Positions 1-7,816 of a stretch of DNA of 14,723 bases are shown piece by piece. The notes beneath the pieces were generated by a model, which saw only the letters and a list, made by a program, of their open reading frames with translations, ran no database searches and was not told the DNA's origin. The first letter of the stretch is position 1; every line of letters begins with the position of its first letter. The stretch is from the NCBI GenBank assembly GCA_947072805.1, contig CAMTJK010000050.1, positions 1 to 14,723 of the forward strand. Direction: 5' to 3'. A program made the translations under genes and the position numbers. Source of the stretch: an uncultured Prevotella sp. Its GTDB lineage: Bacteria; Bacteroidota; Bacteroidia; Bacteroidales; Bacteroidaceae.

Positions 1-66
1 AATCGCAATGAGCTCACGTACGTAACCGTTTTTCGACCCGTCGGGAGCATAATTCGACCCACTTTG

Positions 67-137
67 ATTAACAAATATTTACACCTAGAATGTCGGATTT
101 AAAAATGTTAAATTCGACCAAATATCTTTACAAATTA
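67..137 (+). repeat. 71-bp repeat, left copy (inverted partner at 14637-14707)
   Basis: Positions 67-137 match the reverse complement of 14637-14707 at 69 of 71 bases; the differences are at 76 (T versus A) and 93 (T versus C). Inside is a dyad at 93-117 with 10-nt arms (TCGGATTTAA and TTAAATTCGA) around a 5-nt spacer, 9 of 10 arm positions paired. This copy points toward the gene at 314 and ends about 120 nt before its promoter -7 box. Whether it is an operator, a dispersed repeat or a recombination end cannot be decided from this window. Confidence 0.9.
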
Positions 138-234
138 TCTTTTGTTTACATTTCCTTGTTTTCCTGTCTTCAGTCATCACAAATAGAAAAAGTATTTTTT
201 AAACCAAAAGTAACTGAATTTTCATACAGTGATA

Positions 235-266
235 GTTGTTTTATATTCTTATTTTCAGTACTTTTG
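235..266 (+). promoter_or_regulatory. Predicted Bacteroidota promoter for the secreted protein gene
   Basis: TACTTTTG at 259-266 matches the Bacteroidota -7 consensus TAnnTTTG exactly. GTTG at 235-238, 20 nt upstream, is a near match to the -33 TTTG. Transcription would start near 271, giving a leader of roughly 40 nt before the ATG at 314. This is consensus matching only. Confidence 0.6.
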
Positions 267-313
267 CACTATAATATCAATAAAAAATCATCAAAAAACA
301 AAAAGTTACAATT

Positions 314-1915
314 ATGAAGAAAACATTACGCTATTCATTATTGGCACTCTTCGCCTTGATTTGTGGCGTGGCAAACGCCGAGACAAAGGTGGTGGATTTC
401 ACGACGCTGGCAATAACAGCTACAGGCACAGGCTTTACGCTCGATGCATCACCGTTCACATTCACTGCAGAGAAAAACAATGGTTCTACCGCACCCACGC
501 AGAACGCAAAAGATAAGGACATCCGCGTGTATGCCAAGGGTTCGCTTACCGTTGCAAGCAGCGGCACAATGACCAAAATGGTGTTTGCCGTCTCGGCAGC
601 CGGCAAGAAGCGTCTCGCCACGATAACGCCCTCGGTAGGCAATGCAGTGAGCGACAGCACCAACTGGACTGTAACCTGGACATCGGACGTGCCCGTAAGC
701 GAGGTGACACTGACAGTAGGTGAAAAGGCCGACTACGGAACAGAAGGCAACAGCAAGGCAGGACAGTTTGACGTGGACAATGTGGAGATAACCTACGAAC
801 AAGGTACAGCTCCCGAAAAGGCAGACCCGGAACTGGCTTTCAGCGCTGAAACAGCAGAAGGCAAGGTGGGCGAAGCTTTCACCGCACCTACCCTCACCAA
901 GAAGACCGACGGTAAGGTGACCTACTCGTCGAGCAAGGAGAGCGTGGCAAGAGTGGACGCAGAAACAGGCGAGGTGACACTCGTAAGCGCCGGAACGGCA
1001 ATTATCGAGGCCAAGACACCCGAGACTGACACCTACCGCGCAGGAACGGCATCGTACACACTCACCGTTACCGACGACATAGACATATCGAACACTCCCG
1101 AAACGGCTTACACCGTGGCACAGGCCAACGATCTCATCACGGCAGGACGCGGACTGGACACTGAGGTATATATAAAAGGTAAGGTGGTAAGCGTTAAAGA
1201 GATAAGCACAAGCTACGGCAACGCCACCTATTACATATCTGACGACGGCACCGAAACAGCACAGCTGATGGTTTACCGCGGATACTCACTCGCCGGAGCA
1301 CACTTTACAGCTGCTGACGAGCTGAAAGCAGGCGACGAGGTAGTGGTATACGGCAAGCTCGTAAACTACAGCGGCACATACGAAGTGTCTACCGGCAGCA
1401 GCATATACTCCTTGAACGGAAAGACAAAACCGGCCGTGGACATTACGAACACTCCCGAAACGGCTTACACCGTGGCACAGGCCAACGATCTCATCACAGC
1501 AGGCGAAGGACTGGCTGCAGAAGTATATGTAAAAGGTAAGGTGGTAAGCGTTAAAGAGATAAGCACAAGCTACGGCAACGCCACCTATTACATATCTGAC
1601 GACGGCACCGAAACAGCACAGCTGATGGTTTACCGCGGATACTCACTCGCCGGAGCACACTTTACAGCTGCTGACGAGCTGAAAGCAGGCGACGAGGTAG
1701 TGGTATACGGCAAGCTCGTAAACTACAGCGGCACATACGAAGTGTCTACCGGCAGCAGCATATACTCAATAAACGGTGTGCTGAGCGGAATAGCAACAGT
1801 AAAGACCGACGCCGGAACAGAAGACAAGGCTGTGTTCAACATGGCAGGACAGCGCCTCAGCAAACCTGCAAAGGGTGTGAACATCATTGGCGGCAAGAAG
1901 ATTGTAGTGAAATAA
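314..1915 (+). CDS. Secreted modular protein with Ig-like and duplicated OB-fold-like domains
   Basis: This 533-residue protein begins with a clear signal peptide (lysines, a hydrophobic core, cleavage probably after ANA near residue 22), so it is exported. Residues about 23-165 form a beta-rich N-terminal domain seen in many Prevotella and Bacteroides secreted proteins. Residues about 168-253 resemble a bacterial Ig-like (Big_2) domain, including the SSSKESVARVD segment. Two near-identical modules of about 107 residues follow (259-365 and 378-484). They resemble the OB-fold-like domain common in Bacteroidales exoproteins, with a TSYGNATYYISDDG core. The C-terminus (about 500-533, FNMAGQRLSKP...GKKIVVK) resembles the terminal segment of Prevotella cell-surface proteins and is distantly like type A type IX secretion signals. 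No catalytic motif is recognisable; binding or adhesion is a guess. The gene has its own promoter and terminator and so appears monocistronic. Confidence 0.88.
   Translation: MKKTLRYSLLALFALICGVANAETKVVDFTTLAITATGTGFTLDASPFTFTAEKNNGSTAPTQNAKDKDIRVYAKGSLTVASSGTMTKMVFAVSAAGKKRLATITPSVGNAVSDSTNWTVTWTSDVPVSEVTLTVGEKADYGTEGNSKAGQFDVDNVEITYEQGTAPEKADPELAFSAETAEGKVGEAFTAPTLTKKTDGKVTYSSSKESVARVDAETGEVTLVSAGTAIIEAKTPETDTYRAGTASYTLTVTDDIDISNTPETAYTVAQANDLITAGRGLDTEVYIKGKVVSVKEISTSYGNATYYISDDGTETAQLMVYRGYSLAGAHFTAADELKAGDEVVVYGKLVNYSGTYEVSTGSSIYSLNGKTKPAVDITNTPETAYTVAQANDLITAGEGLAAEVYVKGKVVSVKEISTSYGNATYYISDDGTETAQLMVYRGYSLAGAHFTAADELKAGDEVVVYGKLVNYSGTYEVSTGSSIYSINGVLSGIATVKTDAGTEDKAVFNMAGQRLSKPAKGVNIIGGKKIVVK
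1089..1410 (+). repeat. Intragenic tandem repeat, unit 1
   Basis: This 322-nt unit encodes the first OB-fold-like module and matches 1446-1767 at an offset of 357 nt (119 codons). The stretch 1173-1410 is identical to 1530-1767 over 238 nt. Differences are confined to the first quarter, around 1145-1172. Confidence 0.95.
1446..1767 (+). repeat. Intragenic tandem repeat, unit 2
   Basis: Second copy of the module encoded at 1089-1410. The reading frame is kept because the offset is a multiple of three. Synonymous positions are also identical across 238 nt, which indicates a recent duplication or gene conversion. Confidence 0.95.
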
Positions 1916-1946
1916 GACGAAAAGAAAAGAAGTAAATACATAATGG

Positions 1947-1995
1947 AAAGGATGGAGACAAGGCACAAAGGCATGCCCGTCTCCATCCTTTTTTT
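1947..1995 (+). terminator. Rho-independent terminator after the secreted protein gene
   Basis: A perfect 13-bp stem pairs 1947-1959 (AAAGGATGGAGAC) with 1979-1991 around a 19-nt loop and runs into a T tract ending at 1995. It lies about 30 nt after the stop codon at 1915 and before the mutS promoter, so it separates the two transcription units. Confidence 0.92.
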
Positions 1996-2040
1996 GTGCT
2001 TTTTCGACAGAAGAAATGCCGTATTCTTGCGGAAAGATTG

Positions 2041-2048
2041 TACTTTTG
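2041..2048 (+). promoter_or_regulatory. Predicted -7 box for mutS
   Basis: TACTTTTG fits TAnnTTTG exactly and would start transcription near 2053, about 28 nt before the mutS ATG. I see no good TTTG at the expected -33 distance, so only half of the promoter is supported. Confidence 0.5.
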
Positions 2049-2080
2049 CAACTTGACAACGATAATCAACACCCATCTGT

Positions 2081-4708
2081 ATGGCTACGAAAGACAACGA
2101 ACTAACCCCGATGATGAAGCAGTTCTTCGACTTGAAGGCTAAACACCCCGACGCACTGTTGCTCTTCCGTTGCGGCGACTTCTACGAAACATATTGCGAC
2201 GACGCCATAACGGCAGCACGCATACTCGGCATAACACTGACACGAAGAGGAAACCCCACGGGCGGAAAGACAGTGACAGAGATGGCGGGATTTCCACACC
2301 ACGCCCTCGACACCTATCTGCCAAAACTCGTCAGGGCAGGAAAGCGCGTGGCTATATGCGACCAGCTCGAAGACCCGAAACTCACAAAGAAACTCGTGAA
2401 GAGAGGCATCACAGAACTCGTAACACCGGGCGTGGCCATGAACGACAACGTGCTGAACTACAAGGAAAACAACTTCCTCGCTGCCGTACACTTCGGCAAA
2501 GTGGCATGCGGAGTGGCTTTCCTCGACATATCGACAGGCGAGTTCTTTACGGGAGAAGGCACGACAGACTACGTGGAAAAGCTGCTCGGAAATTTCTCGC
2601 CAAAGGAAGTGCTGTACGAACACAACAGAAAGAACGACTTTGAACGCTGCTTCGGAAACAGATTCTTCACCTTCGAACTCGACGACTGGGTGTTCACCGA
2701 ACAAAGCGCACGACAGAAAATGCTCAAACACTTCGGCGTGAAAAACCTGAAAGGCTTCGGCATAGAACACCTCGCCTGCGGAGTGGTGGCGGCAGGAGCC
2801 ATACTGCAATATCTCGAAATAACGCAACACACACAGATAGGACACATAACGGCAATAGCACGCATAGAAGAAGAACGCTACGTGAGGCTCGACAAGTTTA
2901 CCATACGCAGCCTCGAACTGGTAAGTCCGATGCAGGAAGACGGCGCCTCGCTGCTCGACGTGATAGACAAGACCGTATCGCCTATGGGCGGACGACTGCT
3001 GCGACGATGGCTCGTGTTTCCGCTGAAAGACGAAAAACCCATAAACGACCGCCTCAACGTGGTGGACTACTTCTTCAGAAAACCAGACTTCAGACAGTGC
3101 GTGGACGAACAGCTGCACCGCGTGGGCGACCTCGAACGCATAATGTCGAAAGCCGCCGTGGGAAGAGTGTCGCCACGGGAAGTGGTGCAGATGAAAATAG
3201 CACTGCAAGCCATACAGCCCATAAAGAACGCCTGCGCCTGCGCCGACAACGAGGTGCTGAAGAGAATAGGAGAACAGTTGAACCTGTGCGAATCGCTGCG
3301 CGACAAGATAGAACGCGAACTGGAAGCCGACGCACCACAGCTCGTAAACAGAGGAGGAGTGATACGCAACGGAGTGAATGACGAGCTCGACGAACTGAGA
3401 AGCATTGCATACAGCGGCAAGGACTACCTGATGAAGATACAGGAACGCGAGACAGAAAAAACAGGAATAGCGAGCCTGAAGATAGGATACAACAATGTGT
3501 TCGGATATTACCTCGAAGTGCGCAACACATATAAAGATAAGGTGCCTGCCGAATGGGTGAGAAAACAAACGCTGGCACAGGCAGAACGATACATAACGCA
3601 GGAACTGAAAGAGTACGAAGAGAAAATACTCGGCGCAGAAGACCGCATACTCTCTCTCGAAACACGACTGTTCAACGAACTCGTGGAATCGATACAGGAA
3701 TTTGTGCCGCAAATACAGATCGACGCCAACCTGCTGGCACGACTCGACTGCCTGCTGTCGTTTGCCAAAACAGCCGAAGAAAACAGATATATACGTCCGC
3801 AGATAGACAATAGCGACGTAATAGACATAAAGCAGGGACGACATCCCGTAATAGAAAAACAACTGCCACCGGGAGAAACATTCGTGCCCAACGACATAAG
3901 CCTCGACAGCGAAAGACAACAGATAATGATAATCACCGGACCAAACATGGCGGGAAAGTCGGCACTGCTCAGACAAACGGCACTGATAGTGATATTGGCA
4001 CAGATAGGATGCTTCGTGCCGGCAGAAAGCGCACACATAGGACTGGTGGACAAGGTGTTTACACGAGTGGGAGCAAGCGACAACATATCGCTCGGAGAAT
4101 CGACATTCATGGTGGAAATGACCGAGGCGGCAAACATACTCAACAACGTATCGCCACGCTCGCTCGTGCTCTTCGACGAACTGGGACGAGGCACATCGAC
4201 ATACGACGGAATAAGCATAGCATGGGCAATAGTGGAATACCTACACGAAAACACAAGGGCAAAGGCACGAACACTGTTTGCCACACACTACCACGAGCTG
4301 AACGAAATGGAAAAGAACTTCAAACGCATAAAAAACTACAACGTCAGCGTGAAGGAAGCAGGCGATAAGGTGATATTTATGCGCAAACTGACAAGAGGAG
4401 GCTCGGAACACTCGTTCGGAATACACGTGGCAGACATAGCAGGAATGCCAAAAAGCATAGTGAAACGAGCCAACGTGATACTGAAACAGCTCGAATCGAA
4501 CGGAGCAACCGCAGGAAACGTGGGCAAACCTACTGCTGCAATAGCAGGAAGCAGAGAGGGAATGCAACTCTCGTTCTTCCAACTCGACGACCCCGTGCTG
4601 TGCCAGATACGTGACGAAATACTCGGACTGGACATAAACAACCTGACACCCGTGGAAGCTCTCAACAAACTGAACGACATAAAAAAGATAGTGGGAGGAA
4701 AAAGCTGA
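2081..4708 (+). CDS. mutS: DNA mismatch repair protein MutS
   Basis: MutS recognises mismatches and small loops in newly replicated DNA and, after ATP binding, recruits MutL. At 875 residues it has the usual length of MutS1. The mismatch-binding domain carries the GDFYE motif, whose Phe34-x-Glu36 contacts the mispaired base. The connector, lever and clamp domains follow to about residue 560. The ABC-type ATPase domain has Walker A GPNMAGKS at 620-627, Walker B with Asp699-Glu700 in the FDELGRGTS segment, and the following FATHYHEL motif. Near the C-terminus QLSFF (829-833) fits a sliding-clamp-binding motif, and the last about 25 residues match the MutS oligomerisation helix region. All key residues are present, so the protein should be functional. 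The coding strand is rich in A and C with many ATA codons, like most of the window. Confidence 0.98.
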   Translation: MATKDNELTPMMKQFFDLKAKHPDALLLFRCGDFYETYCDDAITAARILGITLTRRGNPTGGKTVTEMAGFPHHALDTYLPKLVRAGKRVAICDQLEDPKLTKKLVKRGITELVTPGVAMNDNVLNYKENNFLAAVHFGKVACGVAFLDISTGEFFTGEGTTDYVEKLLGNFSPKEVLYEHNRKNDFERCFGNRFFTFELDDWVFTEQSARQKMLKHFGVKNLKGFGIEHLACGVVAAGAILQYLEITQHTQIGHITAIARIEEERYVRLDKFTIRSLELVSPMQEDGASLLDVIDKTVSPMGGRLLRRWLVFPLKDEKPINDRLNVVDYFFRKPDFRQCVDEQLHRVGDLERIMSKAAVGRVSPREVVQMKIALQAIQPIKNACACADNEVLKRIGEQLNLCESLRDKIERELEADAPQLVNRGGVIRNGVNDELDELRSIAYSGKDYLMKIQERETEKTGIASLKIGYNNVFGYYLEVRNTYKDKVPAEWVRKQTLAQAERYITQELKEYEEKILGAEDRILSLETRLFNELVESIQEFVPQIQIDANLLARLDCLLSFAKTAEENRYIRPQIDNSDVIDIKQGRHPVIEKQLPPGETFVPNDISLDSERQQIMIITGPNMAGKSALLRQTALIVILAQIGCFVPAESAHIGLVDKVFTRVGASDNISLGESTFMVEMTEAANILNNVSPRSLVLFDELGRGTSTYDGISIAWAIVEYLHENTRAKARTLFATHYHELNEMEKNFKRIKNYNVSVKEAGDKVIFMRKLTRGGSEHSFGIHVADIAGMPKSIVKRANVILKQLESNGATAGNVGKPTAAIAGSREGMQLSFFQLDDPVLCQIRDEILGLDINNLTPVEALNKLNDIKKIVGGKS

Positions 4709-4776
4709 ACATAACGCAGTAAATAAAGCACCAAAGATGACAAAATATACGTAAGGGGGAAAAAACATAACAAATG

Positions 4777-4807
4777 TTTGCTTAATCATAAAAAAGCACT
4801 ATCTTTG
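4777..4807 (+). promoter_or_regulatory. Consensus Bacteroidota promoter for glf, with almost no leader
   Basis: TTTG at 4777-4780, a 19-nt spacer and TATCTTTG at 4800-4807 match the Bacteroidota consensus at every defined position. Only 7 nt separate the -7 box from the glf ATG at 4815, so the transcript is predicted to begin at or within a few bases of the start codon. The 106-nt gap after mutS holds no clear terminator. Confidence 0.8.
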
Positions 4808-4814
4808 CAAATAT

Positions 4815-5918
4815 ATGAAAAAATACGATTATCTCATCGTTGGTTCTGGGCTCTTCGGAGCCACATTTGCCTACTTGGCAAGGAAAAATGGTAAACGTTG
4901 TCTTGTTATAGACAAGAGAACGCACACGGGAGGAAACATCTATTGTGAGAACAAGGAAGGCATAAACGTACACAAATATGGAGCACACATATTCCACACC
5001 TCAAACCGAAAGGTGTGGGATTTCGTAAATTCAATAGCAGAATTCAATAGATATACCAACTCGCCGGTGGCAAACTACCGGGGAGAACTATACAACCTGC
5101 CCTTCAACATGAACACATTCAACCGAATGTGGGGAGTGAAAACACCGCAGGAGGCAATGGAAAAAATAGAGCAACAACGCAAGGAAACGGGAATAACACA
5201 ACCAAAAAACCTCGAAGAACAGGCGCTGATGCTCATAGGACGCGACATTTACGAAAAACTGATAAAGGGATATACCGAAAAACAATGGGGAAGACCGTGC
5301 ACGGAACTGCCGGCTTTCATCATAAAAAGACTGCCGGTGAGATTCGTCTTCGACAACAACTACTTCAACGACCTGTATCAGGGAATACCGGTGGGAGGAT
5401 ACAACAAACTCACCGACGGACTGCTTGAAGGTATAGAAACCATAACTTCAACCGACTACTTCGACAACAGAAGCCACTGGGACAGCATTGCCGACAAAAT
5501 AGTGTTCACAGGAAAGATAGACGAATACTACGGCTACCGATACGGAAAACTGGAATACCGTACCGTGGCTTTCGAAGAGGAAACAATAGACACACCTAAC
5601 TATCAGGGCAACGCCGTAGTGAACTATACGGAACGCGAAGTGCCTTACACCAGAATCATAGAGCACAAACACTTCGAAATGTTCGGCGAAGAGGTGTACA
5701 AATGCAGCAAGACGGTAATCTCACGCGAGTACTCTACAGAATGGAAAGACGGCATGGAGCCTTATTACCCCATCAACAACGAACGAAACAACGACATCTA
5801 TGCCAAATACAAAAAGCTGGCTGATGCCGAAACAAACGTCATCTTCGGCGGAAGACTCGCCGAATACAAATACTACGACATGGCTCCGATAGTAGAAAAG
5901 GTGCTCAACATGTTCTGA
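4815..5918 (+). CDS. glf: UDP-galactopyranose mutase
   Basis: This flavoenzyme interconverts UDP-galactopyranose and UDP-galactofuranose, the donor for Galf-containing surface glycans, in the cytoplasm. At 367 residues it has the normal bacterial length. The N-terminus has the FAD-binding GSGLFG loop (10-15), the acidic residue ending the second strand (Asp33), GGN (39-41) and the family segment KYGAHIFHT (54-62). Further signatures are EKQWGRP (155-161), RLPVRF (172-177), DNNYF (180-184), PYTRIIEHK (277-285) and ISREY (302-306). By alignment from memory, Arg176 and Arg280 are the two arginines that bind the substrate diphosphate. The stop is 4 nt before the next gene, so it is co-transcribed with a glycosyltransferase. 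Composition matches mutS rather than the glycosyltransferases downstream. Confidence 0.97.
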   Translation: MKKYDYLIVGSGLFGATFAYLARKNGKRCLVIDKRTHTGGNIYCENKEGINVHKYGAHIFHTSNRKVWDFVNSIAEFNRYTNSPVANYRGELYNLPFNMNTFNRMWGVKTPQEAMEKIEQQRKETGITQPKNLEEQALMLIGRDIYEKLIKGYTEKQWGRPCTELPAFIIKRLPVRFVFDNNYFNDLYQGIPVGGYNKLTDGLLEGIETITSTDYFDNRSHWDSIADKIVFTGKIDEYYGYRYGKLEYRTVAFEEETIDTPNYQGNAVVNYTEREVPYTRIIEHKHFEMFGEEVYKCSKTVISREYSTEWKDGMEPYYPINNERNNDIYAKYKKLADAETNVIFGGRLAEYKYYDMAPIVEKVLNMF

Positions 5919-5922
5919 TATA

Positions 5923-6924
5923 ATGAAAAACAAAACCCTGTCGATAATAATCCCTACCTATAATATGGAGGGGTATTTGGCTAAATGCCTCTCTTCTCTC
6001 ATCATAGGCAAGGGACAAGAAAGCATTGAGGCCATTGTCGTGAATGATGGCAGCACCGACAACTCCTTAAATATAGCCCGTGATTTTGAAAGCAAGTATC
6101 CGGAGATGTTCCGAATCATTGATAAGCCAAACGGAAATTACGGCTCTTGCATAAATTCGGCTTTGAAAATCGCAACGGGAAAATACGTAAAGCTGCTCGA
6201 TGCCGACGATTCTTTCGAAACGGATTCGTTCCGGAAACTCATGGATTTGCTTGAAAGGATAGATGTAGATGTTGTATTGAATGACAAGGTTGAGATTTAT
6301 CGCGACAGGGAATGCCTTGAAACTGTCGATTATCCGGCTGGTATGATTGATGTCTTTTTCAAACCGGATAAGATAAAAAGCTTCAAATCAATCACCATGC
6401 ACTCCATAACATACAGGTTGAGCATACTGAAGGATATGGGATATGAACAGTCTGAGGGAATATTCTATACCGATATGGAATGGGCTTTTGCCCCTATGGC
6501 ATTTGTCAATACAGCATATTACCTGAACGTGCCGCTTTATCGTTATCTGATGGCACGCGAAGGACAATCCGTAGACAGCAAGGTGATGGATGCGCACCTT
6601 AAAGATGAAATACTGGCAACGATTAAAAACGTGAACAGTATCGTTTCGTTCTCGGCTCAACCGCAAGTAGTTCTGGATACGATGCGCTACAGGCTTTACA
6701 GGCAGATAAGGCGATTGTACAAACGGGTGATAATAAAGAGTCCTTATCTTGACGGAGACGTACTTATGTTGCTTGACAATGAATTGCGTGATAAGGATGC
6801 TTCCATGTATGAGAAGATAGGAAAAGAAACAAAATACGGGCTTAAATATATAAGTATATGGCGTAAGAACAGAAAAAGCCCGCTTCTGAAATTCATCAAA
6901 AACGCGTTTCGTTTTATAGGATGA
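5923..6924 (+). CDS. Family 2 glycosyltransferase (first)
   Basis: This 333-residue GT-A fold enzyme should transfer a sugar from a nucleotide-sugar donor to a growing surface glycan. The N-terminus shows the GT2 pattern: IIIPTYN (8-14), VNDGSTD (40-46), and the metal-binding aspartates in LLDADD (91-96, with Asp93 and Asp95). Residues after about 220 form a helical, basic C-terminus (RLYRQIRRLYKRV) that could lie against the membrane; I see no transmembrane segment. It starts 4 nt after glf, so a link to galactofuranose use is plausible, but donor and acceptor cannot be read from the sequence. The coding strand is AT-richer than glf and mutS (19 G or C in 6241-6300 against 32 in 3001-3060) and lacks their A/C bias, suggesting separate acquisition. 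Confidence 0.93.
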   Translation: MKNKTLSIIIPTYNMEGYLAKCLSSLIIGKGQESIEAIVVNDGSTDNSLNIARDFESKYPEMFRIIDKPNGNYGSCINSALKIATGKYVKLLDADDSFETDSFRKLMDLLERIDVDVVLNDKVEIYRDRECLETVDYPAGMIDVFFKPDKIKSFKSITMHSITYRLSILKDMGYEQSEGIFYTDMEWAFAPMAFVNTAYYLNVPLYRYLMAREGQSVDSKVMDAHLKDEILATIKNVNSIVSFSAQPQVVLDTMRYRLYRQIRRLYKRVIIKSPYLDGDVLMLLDNELRDKDASMYEKIGKETKYGLKYISIWRKNRKSPLLKFIKNAFRFIG

Positions 6925-6972
6925 GGCTGACAGCCTTTGACAATACGTTCATGTCGAAAACACTGAAGCATA

Positions 6973-7779
6973 ATGACAGTAAGCATAATCATTGGTACAT
7001 ATAATTGGATAGAAGCTCTCAGCTTATGTTTTGAGAGTGTCCTTCAGCAAACACGCATGCCTGATGAGATAATAATTGCCGATGATGGCTCTACAGACGA
7101 TACGCGTAGAATGATAGATGAGTACCGCAACAGGTTCAGTTGCCCGCTAATTCATGTATGGCAGGAGGATTGCGGATATAGAAAAGCACGTATTATGAAC
7201 AAGGCTTTGAGAGAATGTACATCCGATTATGTGATATTCATTGACGGTGACATAATATGTGACAGGCATTTTGTTGAAGATCATTGCAGAATAGCGCGCC
7301 GGGGATATTTTGTTACAGGCAGTAGGGCTAACATCAGAACAGAAGATGCTTACAGACTAATAGAGAAAAAACCTTTTAAAATATCCCTTTTTACAAAGGG
7401 TGTGGAGAGGAAGGAAAATGCGATAAGGCTTCCTTTCCTGTTTCCTATAACGCGTTTCTCTTATCGTAAGAAGCCCTTGTACGGCCGTGGGGCAAATATG
7501 GCGATGTTTATGGATGATTTAAAGGCTGTAAACGGGCTTAATGAAGATATAGAAGGATATGGTTATGAGGACGTGGAGCTGTTTAACAGACTGTATAACT
7601 TGGGGCTTAAGCGCAATTATGCGAAGTGGATATGTATAGAATACCACATAATGCACAGGCGTTATGTCGTGACAGAGAGCAACAAGAAGTATTTTGATGA
7701 AACGAAAAACAGCATAACAAGCGCAAACGGTCTCAAACATATTCCGTCAAAAGAAAGTACAGATAAGACTTCAGAGTAA
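6973..7779 (+). CDS. Family 2 glycosyltransferase with galactosyltransferase-type C-terminal region
   Basis: This 268-residue GT-A enzyme has SIIIGTYN (4-11), ADDGSTDD (36-43) and the DxD-type FIDGD (89-93). Residues about 171-203 (GRGANMAMF, VNGLNEDIEGYGYEDVEL) match the Glyco_transf_7C region, in which the EDxE-type acidic cluster helps hold the metal and acceptor; His225 in YHIMHRR is typical of the subgroup. It probably adds a hexose or N-acetylhexosamine to a surface polysaccharide or LPS core. It begins 48 nt after the previous gene, with no promoter seen in the gap, so it is probably the last gene of the glf operon. Base composition matches the preceding glycosyltransferase. It converges with a minus-strand gene 37 nt away. 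Confidence 0.92.
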   Translation: MTVSIIIGTYNWIEALSLCFESVLQQTRMPDEIIIADDGSTDDTRRMIDEYRNRFSCPLIHVWQEDCGYRKARIMNKALRECTSDYVIFIDGDIICDRHFVEDHCRIARRGYFVTGSRANIRTEDAYRLIEKKPFKISLFTKGVERKENAIRLPFLFPITRFSYRKKPLYGRGANMAMFMDDLKAVNGLNEDIEGYGYEDVELFNRLYNLGLKRNYAKWICIEYHIMHRRYVVTESNKKYFDETKNSITSANGLKHIPSKESTDKTSE

Positions 7780-7812
7780 TTTCCTGCAAGGATTTCAGAG
7801 CAATTACCGGCA
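7770..7812. repeat. Imperfect 19-bp direct repeat at the convergent gene junction
   Basis: Positions 7770-7788 and 7794-7812 agree at 16 of 19 bases (TTCAGAG-AATT-CC-GCA). The first copy spans the stop codon of the second glycosyltransferase. It looks like a small local duplication. The 37-nt gap between the convergent genes has no clear terminator hairpin. Confidence 0.6.
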
Positions 7813-7816
7813 GTTT

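Larger units (their letters stand above)
1..313. other. Non-coding leader upstream of the secreted protein gene
   Basis: No convincing gene lies here. Short open frames exist, but they lack Bacteroidota coding character and run through repeat and promoter sequence. The stretch holds three copies of TTCGACC (starting at 32, 53 and 113), one copy of the 71-bp inverted repeat (67-137), and a promoter at 235-266. The remainder, roughly 138-234, is AT-rich with no feature I can name. The gene to the left of the window is not visible. Confidence 0.7.

Noticed and set aside
122..129. TATCTTTA inside the left 71-bp repeat as a -7 box
   Set aside because: It differs from TAnnTTTG at the last base, has no TTTG at the right distance upstream, and a better promoter lies at 235-266.
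90..317. 75-codon frame upstream of the secreted protein gene
   Set aside because: It runs through the 71-bp repeat and the predicted promoter and has no coding character or conserved motif.
2102..4036. Long open frame of 644 codons on the minus strand across mutS
   Set aside because: It is antisense to an unmistakable mutS. Long shadow frames arise easily opposite A/C-rich coding strands, and its translation is a Cys/His/Tyr/Phe-rich sequence with no recognisable domain.
3508..4284. Second long minus-strand frame opposite mutS
   Set aside because: Serine- and cysteine-rich shadow translation with no domain, fully inside mutS.
6924..6936. Small hairpin AGGCT-GAC-AGCCT at the stop of the first glycosyltransferase, considered as a terminator
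   Set aside because: The stem is only 5 bp, no T tract follows, and the next gene in the same direction has no promoter of its own.
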